From contig CABROF010000034.1 in assembly GCA_902472555.1 (NCBI GenBank), forward strand, positions 1 through 21,669: 21,669 nucleotides of DNA, written 5' to 3'. Each line of letters starts with the position of its first letter. Within the stretch, counting starts at the first letter, position 1. Below, piece by piece: positions 1 to 6,492 of this stretch. Both the position numbers and the translations under genes were made by a program. The DNA comes from UMGS1851 sp900555605. Lineage in GTDB: Bacteria > Bacillota > Clostridia > UBA1212 > UBA1255. The notes under the pieces were generated by a model. That model was given only the letters and a program-made list of their open reading frames with translations, had not been told where the DNA came from and ran no database searches.

Positions 1-1
1 T

Positions 2-211
2 GCGCTGCGCTTTGAGATCCGCGCCTCGGGAAAAGGCCGCATTACGGTAAAAACAAAAAACCGAACCATACTCGGCTCCTGCGAAGTAAACCAGGATACG
101 CTCACACTGCTGTCGGCGTCCGTACAGAACGCCCCCGCCGGCATTCAGCCGGTCTGGCTTTTCTTTGACGGCAAAAATATCACTGTAGACTATTTTTGTT
201 TTTACAGATAA
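2..211 (+). CDS. C-terminal end of a possible carbohydrate-binding protein (partial)
   Basis: An open frame enters from the left edge and ends at TAA 209-211, giving the last 69 residues of a longer protein. The piece alternates short beta-strand-like stretches (RITVKT, TLTLLSA) and ends in AGIQPVWLFFDG followed by VDYFCF. This resembles the last strands of a CBM6-like jelly-roll module, as found at the C-terminus of clostridial GH43-type glycosidases, where a G(I/V)xxLxLxF strand precedes a final aromatic strand. That likeness is an inference from pattern only, since the catalytic part lies outside the window. A terminator follows about 80 bp downstream, so this gene ends its transcription unit before smpB. 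Confidence 0.45.
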   Translation, partial: ALRFEIRASGKGRITVKTKNRTILGSCEVNQDTLTLLSASVQNAPAGIQPVWLFFDGKNITVDYFCFYR

Positions 212-291
212 GAAACGAGCGATTGAAATCGCATACGCCGCCTCCCGCCTGCTCCCCGACAGGCTGAAATCTTCAGTCAAGCGGTTTCTTT

Positions 292-320
292 ACAGGCGCC
301 CAAAAGGAGCCTGTCTTTTC
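292..320 (+). terminator. Rho-independent terminator after the left-edge gene
   Basis: The arms ACAGGCGCC and GGAGCCTGT pair over nine positions with one mismatch around a CAAAA loop, and a CTTTTC tail follows. It lies between the left-edge gene and the smpB promoter, insulating the two. Confidence 0.7.
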
Positions 321-336
321 GATTCGATATTCCGAT

Positions 337-365
337 TTGACAGCCGCGGCCATGCGCGGTATAAT
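337..365 (+). promoter_or_regulatory. Consensus sigma-A promoter of smpB
   Basis: TTGACA (337-342) and TATAAT (360-365) are both perfect consensus hexamers separated by 17 bp. Transcription should start near 372, leaving a leader of about 37 nt before the GTG start of smpB. This also rules out a TTG start at 337 for smpB, because that codon lies inside the -35 box. Confidence 0.88.
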
Positions 366-408
366 AAAATGCTTACTGAATATATTTTTGAAAGGAGGGC
401 CGATTCCG

Positions 409-876
409 GTGAGCGACGGCAAGAAGTCTATTGCACAGAATAAAAAGGCATACCACGATTATTTTATTGAGGATGTGATCGAATGCGGGATCTCACTGGC
501 CGGCACGGAAGTCAAGTCGCTTCGTGACGGTAAGGCCAACCTGAAGGATGCATACGCGGTCATTCGCGGCGGCGAAGCCTTTTTGTGCGGAATGCATATC
601 AGTCCTTACGAACACGGAAATATATTCAATAAGGATCCTCTTCGGGACAGAAAATTGCTGCTGCACAAGAAAGAAATTATGAAATTATTAGGCCTCGTGC
701 AGCAAAAAGGGTTGACATTGGTACCGATAGAGGTATATTTTACACGCGGGAAGGTTAAAATCGGTTTGGGCATTGCAAAGGGCAAGAAGCTGTATGACAA
801 GCGCGGCGCCATTGCCGAGAAAGAAACCGCCCGGGAAGTAAACCGGCGTTTAAAAGAATCCTTCCGGGAAGACTGA
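409..876 (+). CDS. smpB: SsrA-binding protein SmpB
   Basis: SmpB binds the tRNA-like domain of tmRNA and delivers it to stalled ribosomes for trans-translation. The protein is 155 residues, the usual length. It shows the family hallmarks in order: NKKAYHDYFI near the N-terminus, the core GISLAGTEVKSLRDG with KANLKDAYA, the HISPYEHGN segment, LLLHKKEI, LTLVPIEVYFTRGKVKIGLGIAKGKK in the beta-barrel, and a basic C-terminal tail beginning YDKR. The start is taken as GTG 409 because AAAGGAGG (391-398) lies 10 nt upstream and the family begins near this point. The gene has its own consensus promoter and is followed 26 bp later by ssrA, its RNA partner, an order common in Bacillota. Nothing suggests damage. 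Confidence 0.97.
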   Translation: MSDGKKSIAQNKKAYHDYFIEDVIECGISLAGTEVKSLRDGKANLKDAYAVIRGGEAFLCGMHISPYEHGNIFNKDPLRDRKLLLHKKEIMKLLGLVQQKGLTLVPIEVYFTRGKVKIGLGIAKGKKLYDKRGAIAEKETAREVNRRLKESFRED

Positions 877-902
877 CAGGCAATGCTGTCAGAAAGAACT
901 AT

Positions 903-1284
903 GGGGATGTATTGGTTTCGACGGGGTCGTTGAGACATGAGCTGCGAGTAGAGGATTCTCGTTGGCCTCTATAAAAACGAGAACTTTAAAATTAAACGCT
1001 AACAATAACGTAGCACTCCAGGCTGCTTAATGCAGCCTCGTCGACCCGGAGGTCACCCGTGCCTTCGGCAATCGGCGACAGTAAGTCGGGCCTGCCGGCG
1101 CGGCGGTTAACGCCGGGACCGGGCCAGCCTAAGCTTTGCAGCTGGCCGGCATAATGAAGCTACCCGTATGAGAACCCTGTCTGTTCGGGGTCTCATACGG
1201 GGAAATGAAAAAGACAGACTACACTCGTAGACGTTTGTGGCAATTCGGTTTCGGACGCGGGTTCGACTCCCGCCATCTCCACCA
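903..1284 (+). ncRNA. ssrA: tmRNA (transfer-messenger RNA)
   Basis: The 5' end GGGGATG pairs with CATCTCC next to the 3' CCA to form the acceptor stem. The T-arm GGTTCGACTCC and the upstream GGTTTCGACGGGG are standard tmRNA landmarks. The tag frame starts at GCT 998 and ends at TAA 1028-1030, in the loop of a GGCTGC/GCAGCC hairpin. It encodes the tag ANNNVALQAA, which ends in Gln-Ala-Ala instead of the common Leu-Ala-Ala. Downstream are the GC-rich pseudoknots (about 1040-1200). Open frames at 1205-1507 (+) and 1219-1590 (-) are overlaps of this RNA and are not genes. The genomic sequence already encodes the CCA. Confidence 0.95.
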
Positions 1285-1319
1285 AAAAGAAAAAGCCGCT
1301 ATCGCGACTTTTTCTTTTT
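1284..1319 (+). terminator. Terminator of ssrA
   Basis: A perfect 12-bp stem (AAAAAGAAAAAG with CTTTTTCTTTTT) closes a GC-containing loop, and the right arm doubles as the U-rich tract. It starts at the last base of the tmRNA CCA end. Confidence 0.75.
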
Positions 1320-1549
1320 GTACTTTTATCTTTTCTCTCCTGTCTCTTCTCTTTTCTCTGAAAAGCGAACGACTTTTTCCAGATAAGAGATTAGAGAGAA
1401 GATATAAGAGAATCGGTCGCTTTGCTTCGCAAAGCATTTTTATAAACGCAAAAGTTTCCCTTCTCCAAAAGAAAATTACCTTTTTTAAAGACAAAATGAG
1501 AGAGTAAAGTAAAAGGTCAAAGCATTGATTAAAAATAGGAACCATGATA
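1320..1549. other. Gene-free AT-rich stretch after ssrA
   Basis: No supportable gene is present. The region is rich in TCTCTT/AAGAGA tracts that can fold back on each other. It contains a compact hairpin GCTTTGC-TTC-GCAAAGC (1419-1435) followed by ATTTTTA, which could act as a second terminator. Base composition turns clearly AT-rich from here to about 2900, unlike smpB, consistent with an acquired segment starting next to ssrA. Confidence 0.5.
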
Positions 1550-1558
1550 TGATATAAT
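1550..1558 (+). promoter_or_regulatory. Probable extended -10 promoter for the ART-like gene
   Basis: TGATATAAT matches an extended -10 (TGn followed by TATAAT at 1553-1558). No good -35 hexamer sits at the right distance, since TTGATT at 1525 would need a 22-bp spacer. A start near 1565 would give a leader of about 110 nt before the gene at 1674. Confidence 0.5.
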
Positions 1559-1673
1559 TTAATCAGAAGTGAAACGGATGAAACGTCCACTCCCTGATAA
1601 ATATCCGGTCGTATTCAAAACGGGATTGCTCTAAAAATGCATGAAATCAAAAAATATTTTGAGAGGAAAAACA

Positions 1674-2372
1674 ATGGATAATCCTACTTTTTCTCCTATC
1701 GAAAAAGCGGTCAGTTTTTATACAAGAAATGATTTTGCTATCCTGAATAATTTATTACTCGGTAATTATGACGCTCTTTGGAAATATGCATTGATCGCCT
1801 ATAACGATAATCAAGCTATTATCAATGAGTATGAGAATGGAGAGCGAGCGATCGATAGTGATTATGACATTAAGTGGCTGAATTGTTTAAAAGAACGACT
1901 AATTGAGCATTTAGATGATGAAGCTAAGAGAAAAGTAATAAATATAGCAAAGACAGATATTTCAAATATTTTGAGATCAATGACGCCGACAAAAGACAAC
2001 CTGTTCCTTTTCAGAACTGCTTGGATTGATGAGGATTATGATACCGGTAGTGCTTATGCTTATTCACGAGAATATAAAGCCATAGAATTCGCTGTCGACA
2101 GTATTCTTGAAATCAAAACAATCTCTTCTTACTCTTTGACTCCTTATAGAGAAAATGAAGATGTTGGAAGCGACTTTTACCGATACGAAATTTGTGTCCC
2201 TGAAGGGAAAAATGTTTTATTACTTGATCAATTCGTATGTCATAATGAGGACGGTGAAGTTTTGCTACCCCCCATGAAATGCAAAGTGATCGGTATCTGT
2301 GGCGGCGAAAGCCCAAGATGTAGAGGAATTATTGAACTTGAATATATTGAACAGTTGCCGTGTAAAGAATAG
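1674..2372 (+). CDS. Candidate ADP-ribosyltransferase (ART)-fold protein
   Basis: The protein is 232 residues with no signal peptide or membrane segment. The C-terminal half shows an order typical of the ADPrib_exo_Tox / phage ART fold: a strand ending in an Arg (LFLFRTAW), a Ser/Thr-rich strand (ISSYSLTP) in the place of the STS motif, and then DGEVLLPPMKCKVIGI, which resembles the ExE-V-L-L-P turn carrying the catalytic Glu (here D-x-E). The N-terminal half is helical and unrecognised. ATG 1674 is preferred over ATG 1641 because GAGAGG (1661-1666) lies 7 nt before it. The gene is AT-rich compared with its flanks, stands alone just after ssrA, and is followed by a hairpin and a small acidic frameshifted gene. 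Enzymes of this fold transfer ADP-ribose from NAD+ to a target; the target and activity here are unknown. A structural or unrelated protein remains possible. Confidence 0.5.
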   Translation: MDNPTFSPIEKAVSFYTRNDFAILNNLLLGNYDALWKYALIAYNDNQAIINEYENGERAIDSDYDIKWLNCLKERLIEHLDDEAKRKVINIAKTDISNILRSMTPTKDNLFLFRTAWIDEDYDTGSAYAYSREYKAIEFAVDSILEIKTISSYSLTPYRENEDVGSDFYRYEICVPEGKNVLLLDQFVCHNEDGEVLLPPMKCKVIGICGGESPRCRGIIELEYIEQLPCKE

Positions 2373-2432
2373 GCAAGAGTTCAAATCCGTAATCATAAAT
2401 TGCAAAAGCATCTTTTTCATAGTCCTTTGCCA

Positions 2433-2490
2433 AAGTGGAAAGTTTACGCTGTATACATGTTCTGTGTAAGCTTTCCACTTGTAATTTTTT
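2433..2490 (+). terminator. Strong hairpin with T tract between the ART-like gene and the acidic gene
   Basis: Arms 2433-2449 and 2464-2480 pair over 17 bp (AAGTGGAAAG with CTTTCCACTT, extended with two G-T pairs), with a 14-nt loop, followed by GTAATTTTTTATT. It reads as an intrinsic terminator, but the ribosome-binding site of the next small gene begins only 7 nt after the T tract, so it may act as an attenuator. Confidence 0.75.
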
Positions 2491-2508
2491 ATTAATGGAG
2501 GAAATTTT

Positions 2509-2710
2509 ATGTCAAAAAAAGAGCAGTGAAGAAATGTTAGACGAGATGGATGCAAACGGATTTGAACATGAATTCGCAATCAATGATGATTATAAAACTA
2601 TTTGTAAAACGTATGTCGAATTTATAAAATCTATCTCTGAACAAAATGACGATTTCAGCATGTTCCCGAATGGTCGCAATTTTGATGCGGAGGATGAAGA
2701 TGGCGTTTAA
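2509..2710 (+). pseudogene. Small acidic protein gene, frameshifted in an A7 tract
   Basis: ATG 2509 has an excellent Shine-Dalgarno sequence (GGAGG 2497-2501, 7 nt spacing), but its frame stops at TGA 2527-2529 after six codons. Removing one A from the A7 run 2514-2520 joins it to a frame open to TAA 2710. The joined product would be 66 residues, start MSKKSSEEML, be strongly acidic and end in DAEDEDGV. It has no motif I recognise. Possible explanations are a sequencing error, a real disabling mutation, phase variation, or transcript slippage at the A tract. Position and acidity suggest an immunity or antitoxin partner of the ART-like gene, but this is inference from context. A fallback start at ATG 2534 in the long frame lacks a good ribosome-binding site. 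Confidence 0.55.
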
Positions 2711-2882
2711 TCTAATAAATGTGATATCCGAACCCACAATATTTTTTAATTAGTTATGATTAGAGCGTATCTGAAAAAACAACAATATCGTTCATCTTAA
2801 CAAAATAGCGATAGCAACAACATAAGCAAAACAAGGGTGAATATTCTTGTGCGATGAAATCGCACTTCCGGAAATCTGGAAA

Positions 2883-3047
2883 TCAGATGTCCGGGAAGAT
2901 GTTGATGCGATAACTGTCATGAGCAATCCGGTCAATGATTGCATCTGCCAGAGGACTGTCATCACCACCCAGTTGGTCATACCATTCTTCGAATTCGTAC
3001 TGGGAACAGAAAATTGTAGATGATTTCTTACGTCTACGATAGGATAA
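2883..3047 (-). pseudogene. IS21 family IstB helper ATPase, C-terminal fossil
   Basis: The minus frame reads KKSSTIFCSQYEFEEWYDQL and then SPLADAIIDRIAHDSYRINI, which matches the C-terminal block of IstB proteins (sensor-type STI-SQ strand, WH/YD helix, LADAI-DR--H-SY). The AAA+ Walker motifs are absent and the protein ends a few residues early. Only about 55 codons remain. A hairpin CCGGAAATCTG/CAGATGTCCGG (2868-2894) overlaps its end and may be part of the old element terminus. The start is fused to a different transposase fossil. Confidence 0.7.
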
Positions 3048-3114
3048 AACGATTTCTGTTTTGACGGAATCGTGATTTCCATACCTCGGACAGGTGATGG
3101 ATTTCAACCCGGAT

Positions 3115-3317
3115 TATTAATCCTCGGACCCCCACCAGGGAGATCACTCGCCGGAGGTTGTATGCCGGAAAGCGCAGTCCCAGTTTGCCGCTCCCCTTTT
3201 CTCTTTCCCGGCATAGTACGTAATACGCTCCGTGATACTGCTTCACCGTACCAAACAGATGCGCTGAAAGACACATCCGCTCTTTTCGCTTTTCTTTATC
3301 CGCTTTGATCCGGATGA
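3115..3317 (-). pseudogene. IS1182-like transposase, C-terminal fossil
   Basis: The minus frame contains KRKERMCLSAHLFGTVKQYH, GAYYVLCREREKGSGKLGL and AYNLRRVISLVG. This is the characteristic end of DDE transposases of the IS1182 type (H-x-FGT-K, a gap, then E-x-L...AYNLRR). All upstream catalytic parts are missing; the fossil begins where the neighbouring hydrolase gene ends and runs into the IS21 fossil. It marks a nested, decayed insertion site between 2870 and 3317. Confidence 0.65.
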
Positions 3318-4214
3318 CTACCTTCTGTAATCGCTGCGAATGAACGGTTCGTCGATCTGCTCCCTGATCAGCATATGATATTTCTGCGGATGACGGTATG
3401 CATTGCCATGCACCTCATTTTTCCGGTATTCCCGCAGCATCCCGAGATCAAAATCAGCAAAATAAACGGCCTCCTCCCCGCCTGCCTCTAAAATGCAGGT
3501 ATCTCTCGACTCTGAAAGCCCCGGCAGATACGCAACGCCGTCAAAGGCAGAGGAATGTCCGTTGCAATCCGGCTGGCCCCACGGGTAATTGCAGGTTGCT
3601 ATGCCAAGCATATTTTCATACGCTCTGCCGCGCAGCTGTGAAAGACGGTTGATCTCCATCGGACAGGCATTCGGCACAAGGACGATTTCTGCGCCCTTCA
3701 GCATAAGAATACGGGCGCTTTCCGGAAACTCTCTGTCATAGCAGATCATTGCCCCGACTTGAACCGGCCCCTTGGCAGTATCGAGGGAGGCAACGAAAAA
3801 GTCATCTCCCGCAGTCAGTCTGCATTCTTCGCCGAAATCGCAGGTATGAACCTTGGCATAGGTCAGAGCCTTTCTTCCGAAGCGGTCAAACAGAACCATC
3901 GTATTTCTCGGAAGCGGCTCATAGCTTTCCAGGAAGGTAATGCCGACAGCCATATGAAGCTCCGCCGCACAGTTTCCGAACGCTTCCGCAAACGGGCCGT
4001 CTGCCGGTACGGCTTCCTCTTTCAATTTTTCTATATTCTCCGGAATCTGATATCCGCTGCTCCACATTTCAGGGAATAATGCAATATCCGCCCCCGCCGC
4101 CTTTGCGCTCCGGCAATATCGGATTCCCTTCTGAAGGTTTTCCTCCTGCGTGTGTCCCGGCAGTAGCTGCAGCAGCGCGACCCTCAGGATATTGGTCCTG
4201 TCCGTTTTTTCCAT
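3318..4214 (-). CDS. Carbon-nitrogen hydrolase (nitrilase superfamily)
   Basis: The protein has 298 residues, the full length of a single-domain CN hydrolase. The catalytic triad is visible: Glu49 in FPEMW, Lys121 in YAKVH, and Cys158 in GAMICYDREFPES. It opens with LRVALLQL and keeps the usual AGADIALFPE strand. Enzymes of this superfamily hydrolyse amides or carbamoyl compounds in the cytoplasm; no subfamily signature fixes the substrate, so amidase is only a class-level call. ATG 4214 has AGAGGTG about 10 nt upstream. The gene stands alone, with 206 bp before the divergent-free neighbour carD and an IS fossil directly after its stop. The reading frame is intact. Confidence 0.9.
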   Translation of the reverse strand: MEKTDRTNILRVALLQLLPGHTQEENLQKGIRYCRSAKAAGADIALFPEMWSSGYQIPENIEKLKEEAVPADGPFAEAFGNCAAELHMAVGITFLESYEPLPRNTMVLFDRFGRKALTYAKVHTCDFGEECRLTAGDDFFVASLDTAKGPVQVGAMICYDREFPESARILMLKGAEIVLVPNACPMEINRLSQLRGRAYENMLGIATCNYPWGQPDCNGHSSAFDGVAYLPGLSESRDTCILEAGGEEAVYFADFDLGMLREYRKNEVHGNAYRHPQKYHMLIREQIDEPFIRSDYRR

Positions 4215-4420
4215 TATTGAAAATTCACCTCTTTCGTCAGAATGACAGAATTCTTCATTTTTATGATCTCATATATACCATATCCTTATTAAGCAAAAAT
4301 ACCGTATCGGCCAGGAATTCGGCTGGCGGATGCAAAGAAACAGATCGCCGCCGCGGAAAAAGCCGCCGGCCGTTTCATTTTCAAAGGACTTGAAGGAACC
4401 GTCCATTTCAGGCAAAAACG

Positions 4421-4999
4421 TCAGGAATTCCGGTCCGTTGTCGTTGTCTGTTCTTCGGCCTGCTGTTTTTCCGGCGGCTCCTGCTCCGGCTGTGCCTCTT
4501 CGGCCCGCAGCTGCTCCAGAATAAATGGCAGAACCTCTTCCGGTTTGATCTTCAGCACCATTGCGAACTCATCATAAAGAAGCTTTTCCGCCTCTTTGAA
4601 GAAGCGCTCATCAGATACGTGCATCTTTTTGCCCTGCGCCTGCCGCTCCTGCTGATGCAGATATAATGCTTTAATCACTCTGATTAATTCGCCGCGGTCT
4701 CCCCGCAGCAGAATCTCTTTGTATGCCGCTTTGCGCTCATTTTCATTTTCGATCCAGGCTGAGGCTTCATTCGGCATCTCTTTAATCATCTGATAAATTT
4801 CGTCTGCTGACAGCACCCGGCGCATTTTACCCGTCTGCAGCGGATGATGGACCGGAACATAAATCGTAGAGTTCTCCTGGTAAACCGGCTTCAGCACATA
4901 GTATTCCGTGAGCTGTCCGCTGAAATCAATTTCCGCAATATCTGCGACTCTGCAGACTCCCTGGGAACCGTATAAAACCGCATCACCTTTATGAAACAT
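4421..4999 (-). CDS. CarD/CdnL family transcription regulator
   Basis: The 192-residue protein begins FHKGDAVLYGSQGVCRVADI and continues through YYVLKPVYQENSTIYVPV, which is the RNA-polymerase-interacting (RID) domain shared by CarD, CdnL and TRCF. Residues about 75-165 are helical, as in the CarD DNA-contacting domain, followed by a Glu/Gln/Pro-rich, probably disordered tail (166-192). CarD proteins bind the RNA polymerase beta subunit and stabilise the open complex at many promoters. The start is taken as ATG 4999, with AAGGAGGG about 11 nt upstream and the family start at MF-KGD. Upstream in-frame codons to 5092 lie in the preceding gene. It overlaps the upstream small gene by 11 bp, so the pair is probably translationally coupled. 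Confidence 0.88.
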   Translation of the reverse strand: MFHKGDAVLYGSQGVCRVADIAEIDFSGQLTEYYVLKPVYQENSTIYVPVHHPLQTGKMRRVLSADEIYQMIKEMPNEASAWIENENERKAAYKEILLRGDRGELIRVIKALYLHQQERQAQGKKMHVSDERFFKEAEKLLYDEFAMVLKIKPEEVLPFILEQLRAEEAQPEQEPPEKQQAEEQTTTTDRNS

Positions 5000-5297
5000 G
5001 GGAACATGCACCCTCCTTCTGCTGCTTCCACGGCATTTTGCCGCCAAAATACCGCAATGCGATCCAGACCTGCTTTTCGTCACTGAAAGCATTCAGTGTA
5101 CACAGCCATTTCGCCTGCGCCTCCTGACGCATCTGCACGGTTTGCAGAAAAGCGCAACGCACTCCCATGCATTCTGTTACACGGAGAATCTCACAGCCGC
5201 AGTTTTCTGTAAAATATACGCAGGCCGGCAGATATAACGGCTTCAGTCGCGCATAATCGGAATCGGAAAGCAAATCTCTTTTTTTCATTACTCTCAT
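4989..5297 (-). CDS. Small unknown protein coupled to carD
   Basis: This is a 102-residue protein that I do not recognise. It begins MRVMKKRDLLSDSDYARLKP, contains several Cys residues (CVYFTENCGCEIL), and has no membrane segment. The frame stays open upstream to a TTG at 5357, but no ribosome-binding site supports that start; ATG 5297 or ATG 5288 is more likely. Support for a real gene comes from a promoter placed just upstream (5383-5411), its 11-bp overlap with the start of carD, and the lack of any other gene explaining the leader. It may be a local modulator of the CarD protein, but that is only guilt by association. Confidence 0.55.
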   Translation of the reverse strand: MRVMKKRDLLSDSDYARLKPLYLPACVYFTENCGCEILRVTECMGVRCAFLQTVQMRQEAQAKWLCTLNAFSDEKQVWIALRYFGGKMPWKQQKEGACSHVS

Positions 5298-5382
5298 CGG
5301 CTTTCTGTTAAAATAAAAAGCGTGCAGTCTGCTCCAACCGGACTTACGTTCTGCCAAGCAAACTACACGTTGAATTTCTTAT

Positions 5383-5411
5383 ATTATCGCATATTTTTAA
5401 AAAAAATGCAA
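5383..5411 (-). promoter_or_regulatory. Promoter for the small gene and carD
   Basis: On the minus strand TTGCAT (5411-5406) and GATAAT (5388-5383) are spaced by 17 bp. Both are good sigma-A matches. The predicted start near 5376 gives a leader of about 80 nt before ATG 5297. Confidence 0.6.
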
Positions 5412-5644
5412 CCATTGTGCAGACGGCGGCGGAAATGTCTCCTGCAAAAAGGTTCGTTCCGTGCGGAAGATACACACATGCTGCAGGAAATGGTACCTGC
5501 TGCAAAGAAAAAGCCGGGAAACAAGGGATTGCCGGCAGAGAGGATCAAAAGAGATTGCCATAAAATCAGCGCCATAGTAAAATGAAAGATGAAACGCTGC
5601 GGAATAACTACAGAAGGCAGGAATTGGAGGCGGCACAAAAAGAT

Positions 5645-6229
5645 ATGACCTATTTTACCAGCGATCAGCATTTCGGCCATACGGCGATTATTCGGATCTG
5701 CAGCCGGCCGTTTGCAAATGCGGAAACGATGAATGAGGCGCTTATTGCAAACTGGAACCGCCGCGTCAGGCCCGGCGATACCGTATATATCTGCGGGGAC
5801 CTCATATATCAAAATGCTGCCGATCCGGAATGCTTCTTAGAACGGCTCCGGGGAAAAAAGTACTTGCTGACCGGAAACCAGGAACACGGATGGCTGCGAA
5901 ATATTTCCATGCGTATGCATTTTGCACACATCGCTGAAAGCATGGTCATTTCACATGACGGGCACAGGATTTTTCTCTGTCACAAGCCGGTTCTGCCGAT
6001 CCCGGCCGGCGCGGATACGATGGTGTACGGACATTTGCACAATCATCGAACGGATCCCCTCTATAAACAGCTTGCCTCCATGGAAAACGCACTGAATGCC
6101 GGCGCGGATATCAACGCATATATGCCTGTCACATTTCAGGAACTATCGGAGAATAATCTGCGTTTCCGTCAGGTTCCGGCAGCGCCCGGAGACAGGCAGA
6201 ACGGCCCGGTCAATATGCGGCTCGATTGA
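5645..6229 (+). CDS. Calcineurin-like metallophosphoesterase
   Basis: The 194-residue protein has the motif series of small metallophosphoesterases: SDQHFGH (Asp7, His9), GDTVYICGD (Asp52), LLTGNQEH (Asn78), CHKP (His113) and YGHLHNH (His130, His132). These bind two metal ions and hydrolyse phosphoesters. The usual GNHD/E motif reads GNQEH here, so the conserved His that acts as a general acid is replaced by Gln79. ATG 5645 is chosen over ATG 5582 because the family begins M-YFTSD-HFGH and a GGAGG lies at 5626-5630, although its 14-nt spacing is long. The gene is transcribed away from the carD operon and stands alone. Its substrate cannot be told from sequence. Confidence 0.88.
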   Translation: MTYFTSDQHFGHTAIIRICSRPFANAETMNEALIANWNRRVRPGDTVYICGDLIYQNAADPECFLERLRGKKYLLTGNQEHGWLRNISMRMHFAHIAESMVISHDGHRIFLCHKPVLPIPAGADTMVYGHLHNHRTDPLYKQLASMENALNAGADINAYMPVTFQELSENNLRFRQVPAAPGDRQNGPVNMRLD

Positions 6230-6492
6230 TATGCGGCCCCGGCTGACAGCTCGGCCGCAATTTACTATGATAAAATGCGAGCGATCGGAGTAGATCTTAC
6301 AAAAGAGGCTGCGGATTGTCTCCGGGAGGGCAGTCTGGATGCCGCGATTTTTCAAAACCAACAGGCCCAGGGCAAGGCAGCCATGGACCTGATTTGAGAT
6401 TTGCATATACACGGATATCACGGATCCCGCGGCCCCCACGGCACCGCCTGCCGCGCCGCCTGTCACAGCCCCTGATACAGGAATAGAAATAA

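Noticed and set aside
337..408. Upstream extension of smpB from TTG 337
   Set aside because: TTG 337 is part of the -35 box, and the GTG at 409 has a strong ribosome-binding site and the family start.
1205..1590. Open frames on both strands over the ssrA 3' end
   Set aside because: They overlap tmRNA and its terminator; the protein sequences are low-complexity and without family likeness.
1578..1634. Tiny frame MKRPLPDKYPVVFKTGLL in the leader of the ART-like gene
   Set aside because: It has an ATG but no convincing ribosome-binding site, and 18 codons are too few to support.
6143..6466. Minus-strand frame with a Gly/Ala-rich start between the phosphoesterase and ribU
   Set aside because: It overlaps the end of the phosphoesterase gene, has no ribosome-binding site and drifts into sequence without pattern. 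The 263-bp gap otherwise shows only a weak hairpin GCGGCC/GGCCGC (6233-6258).
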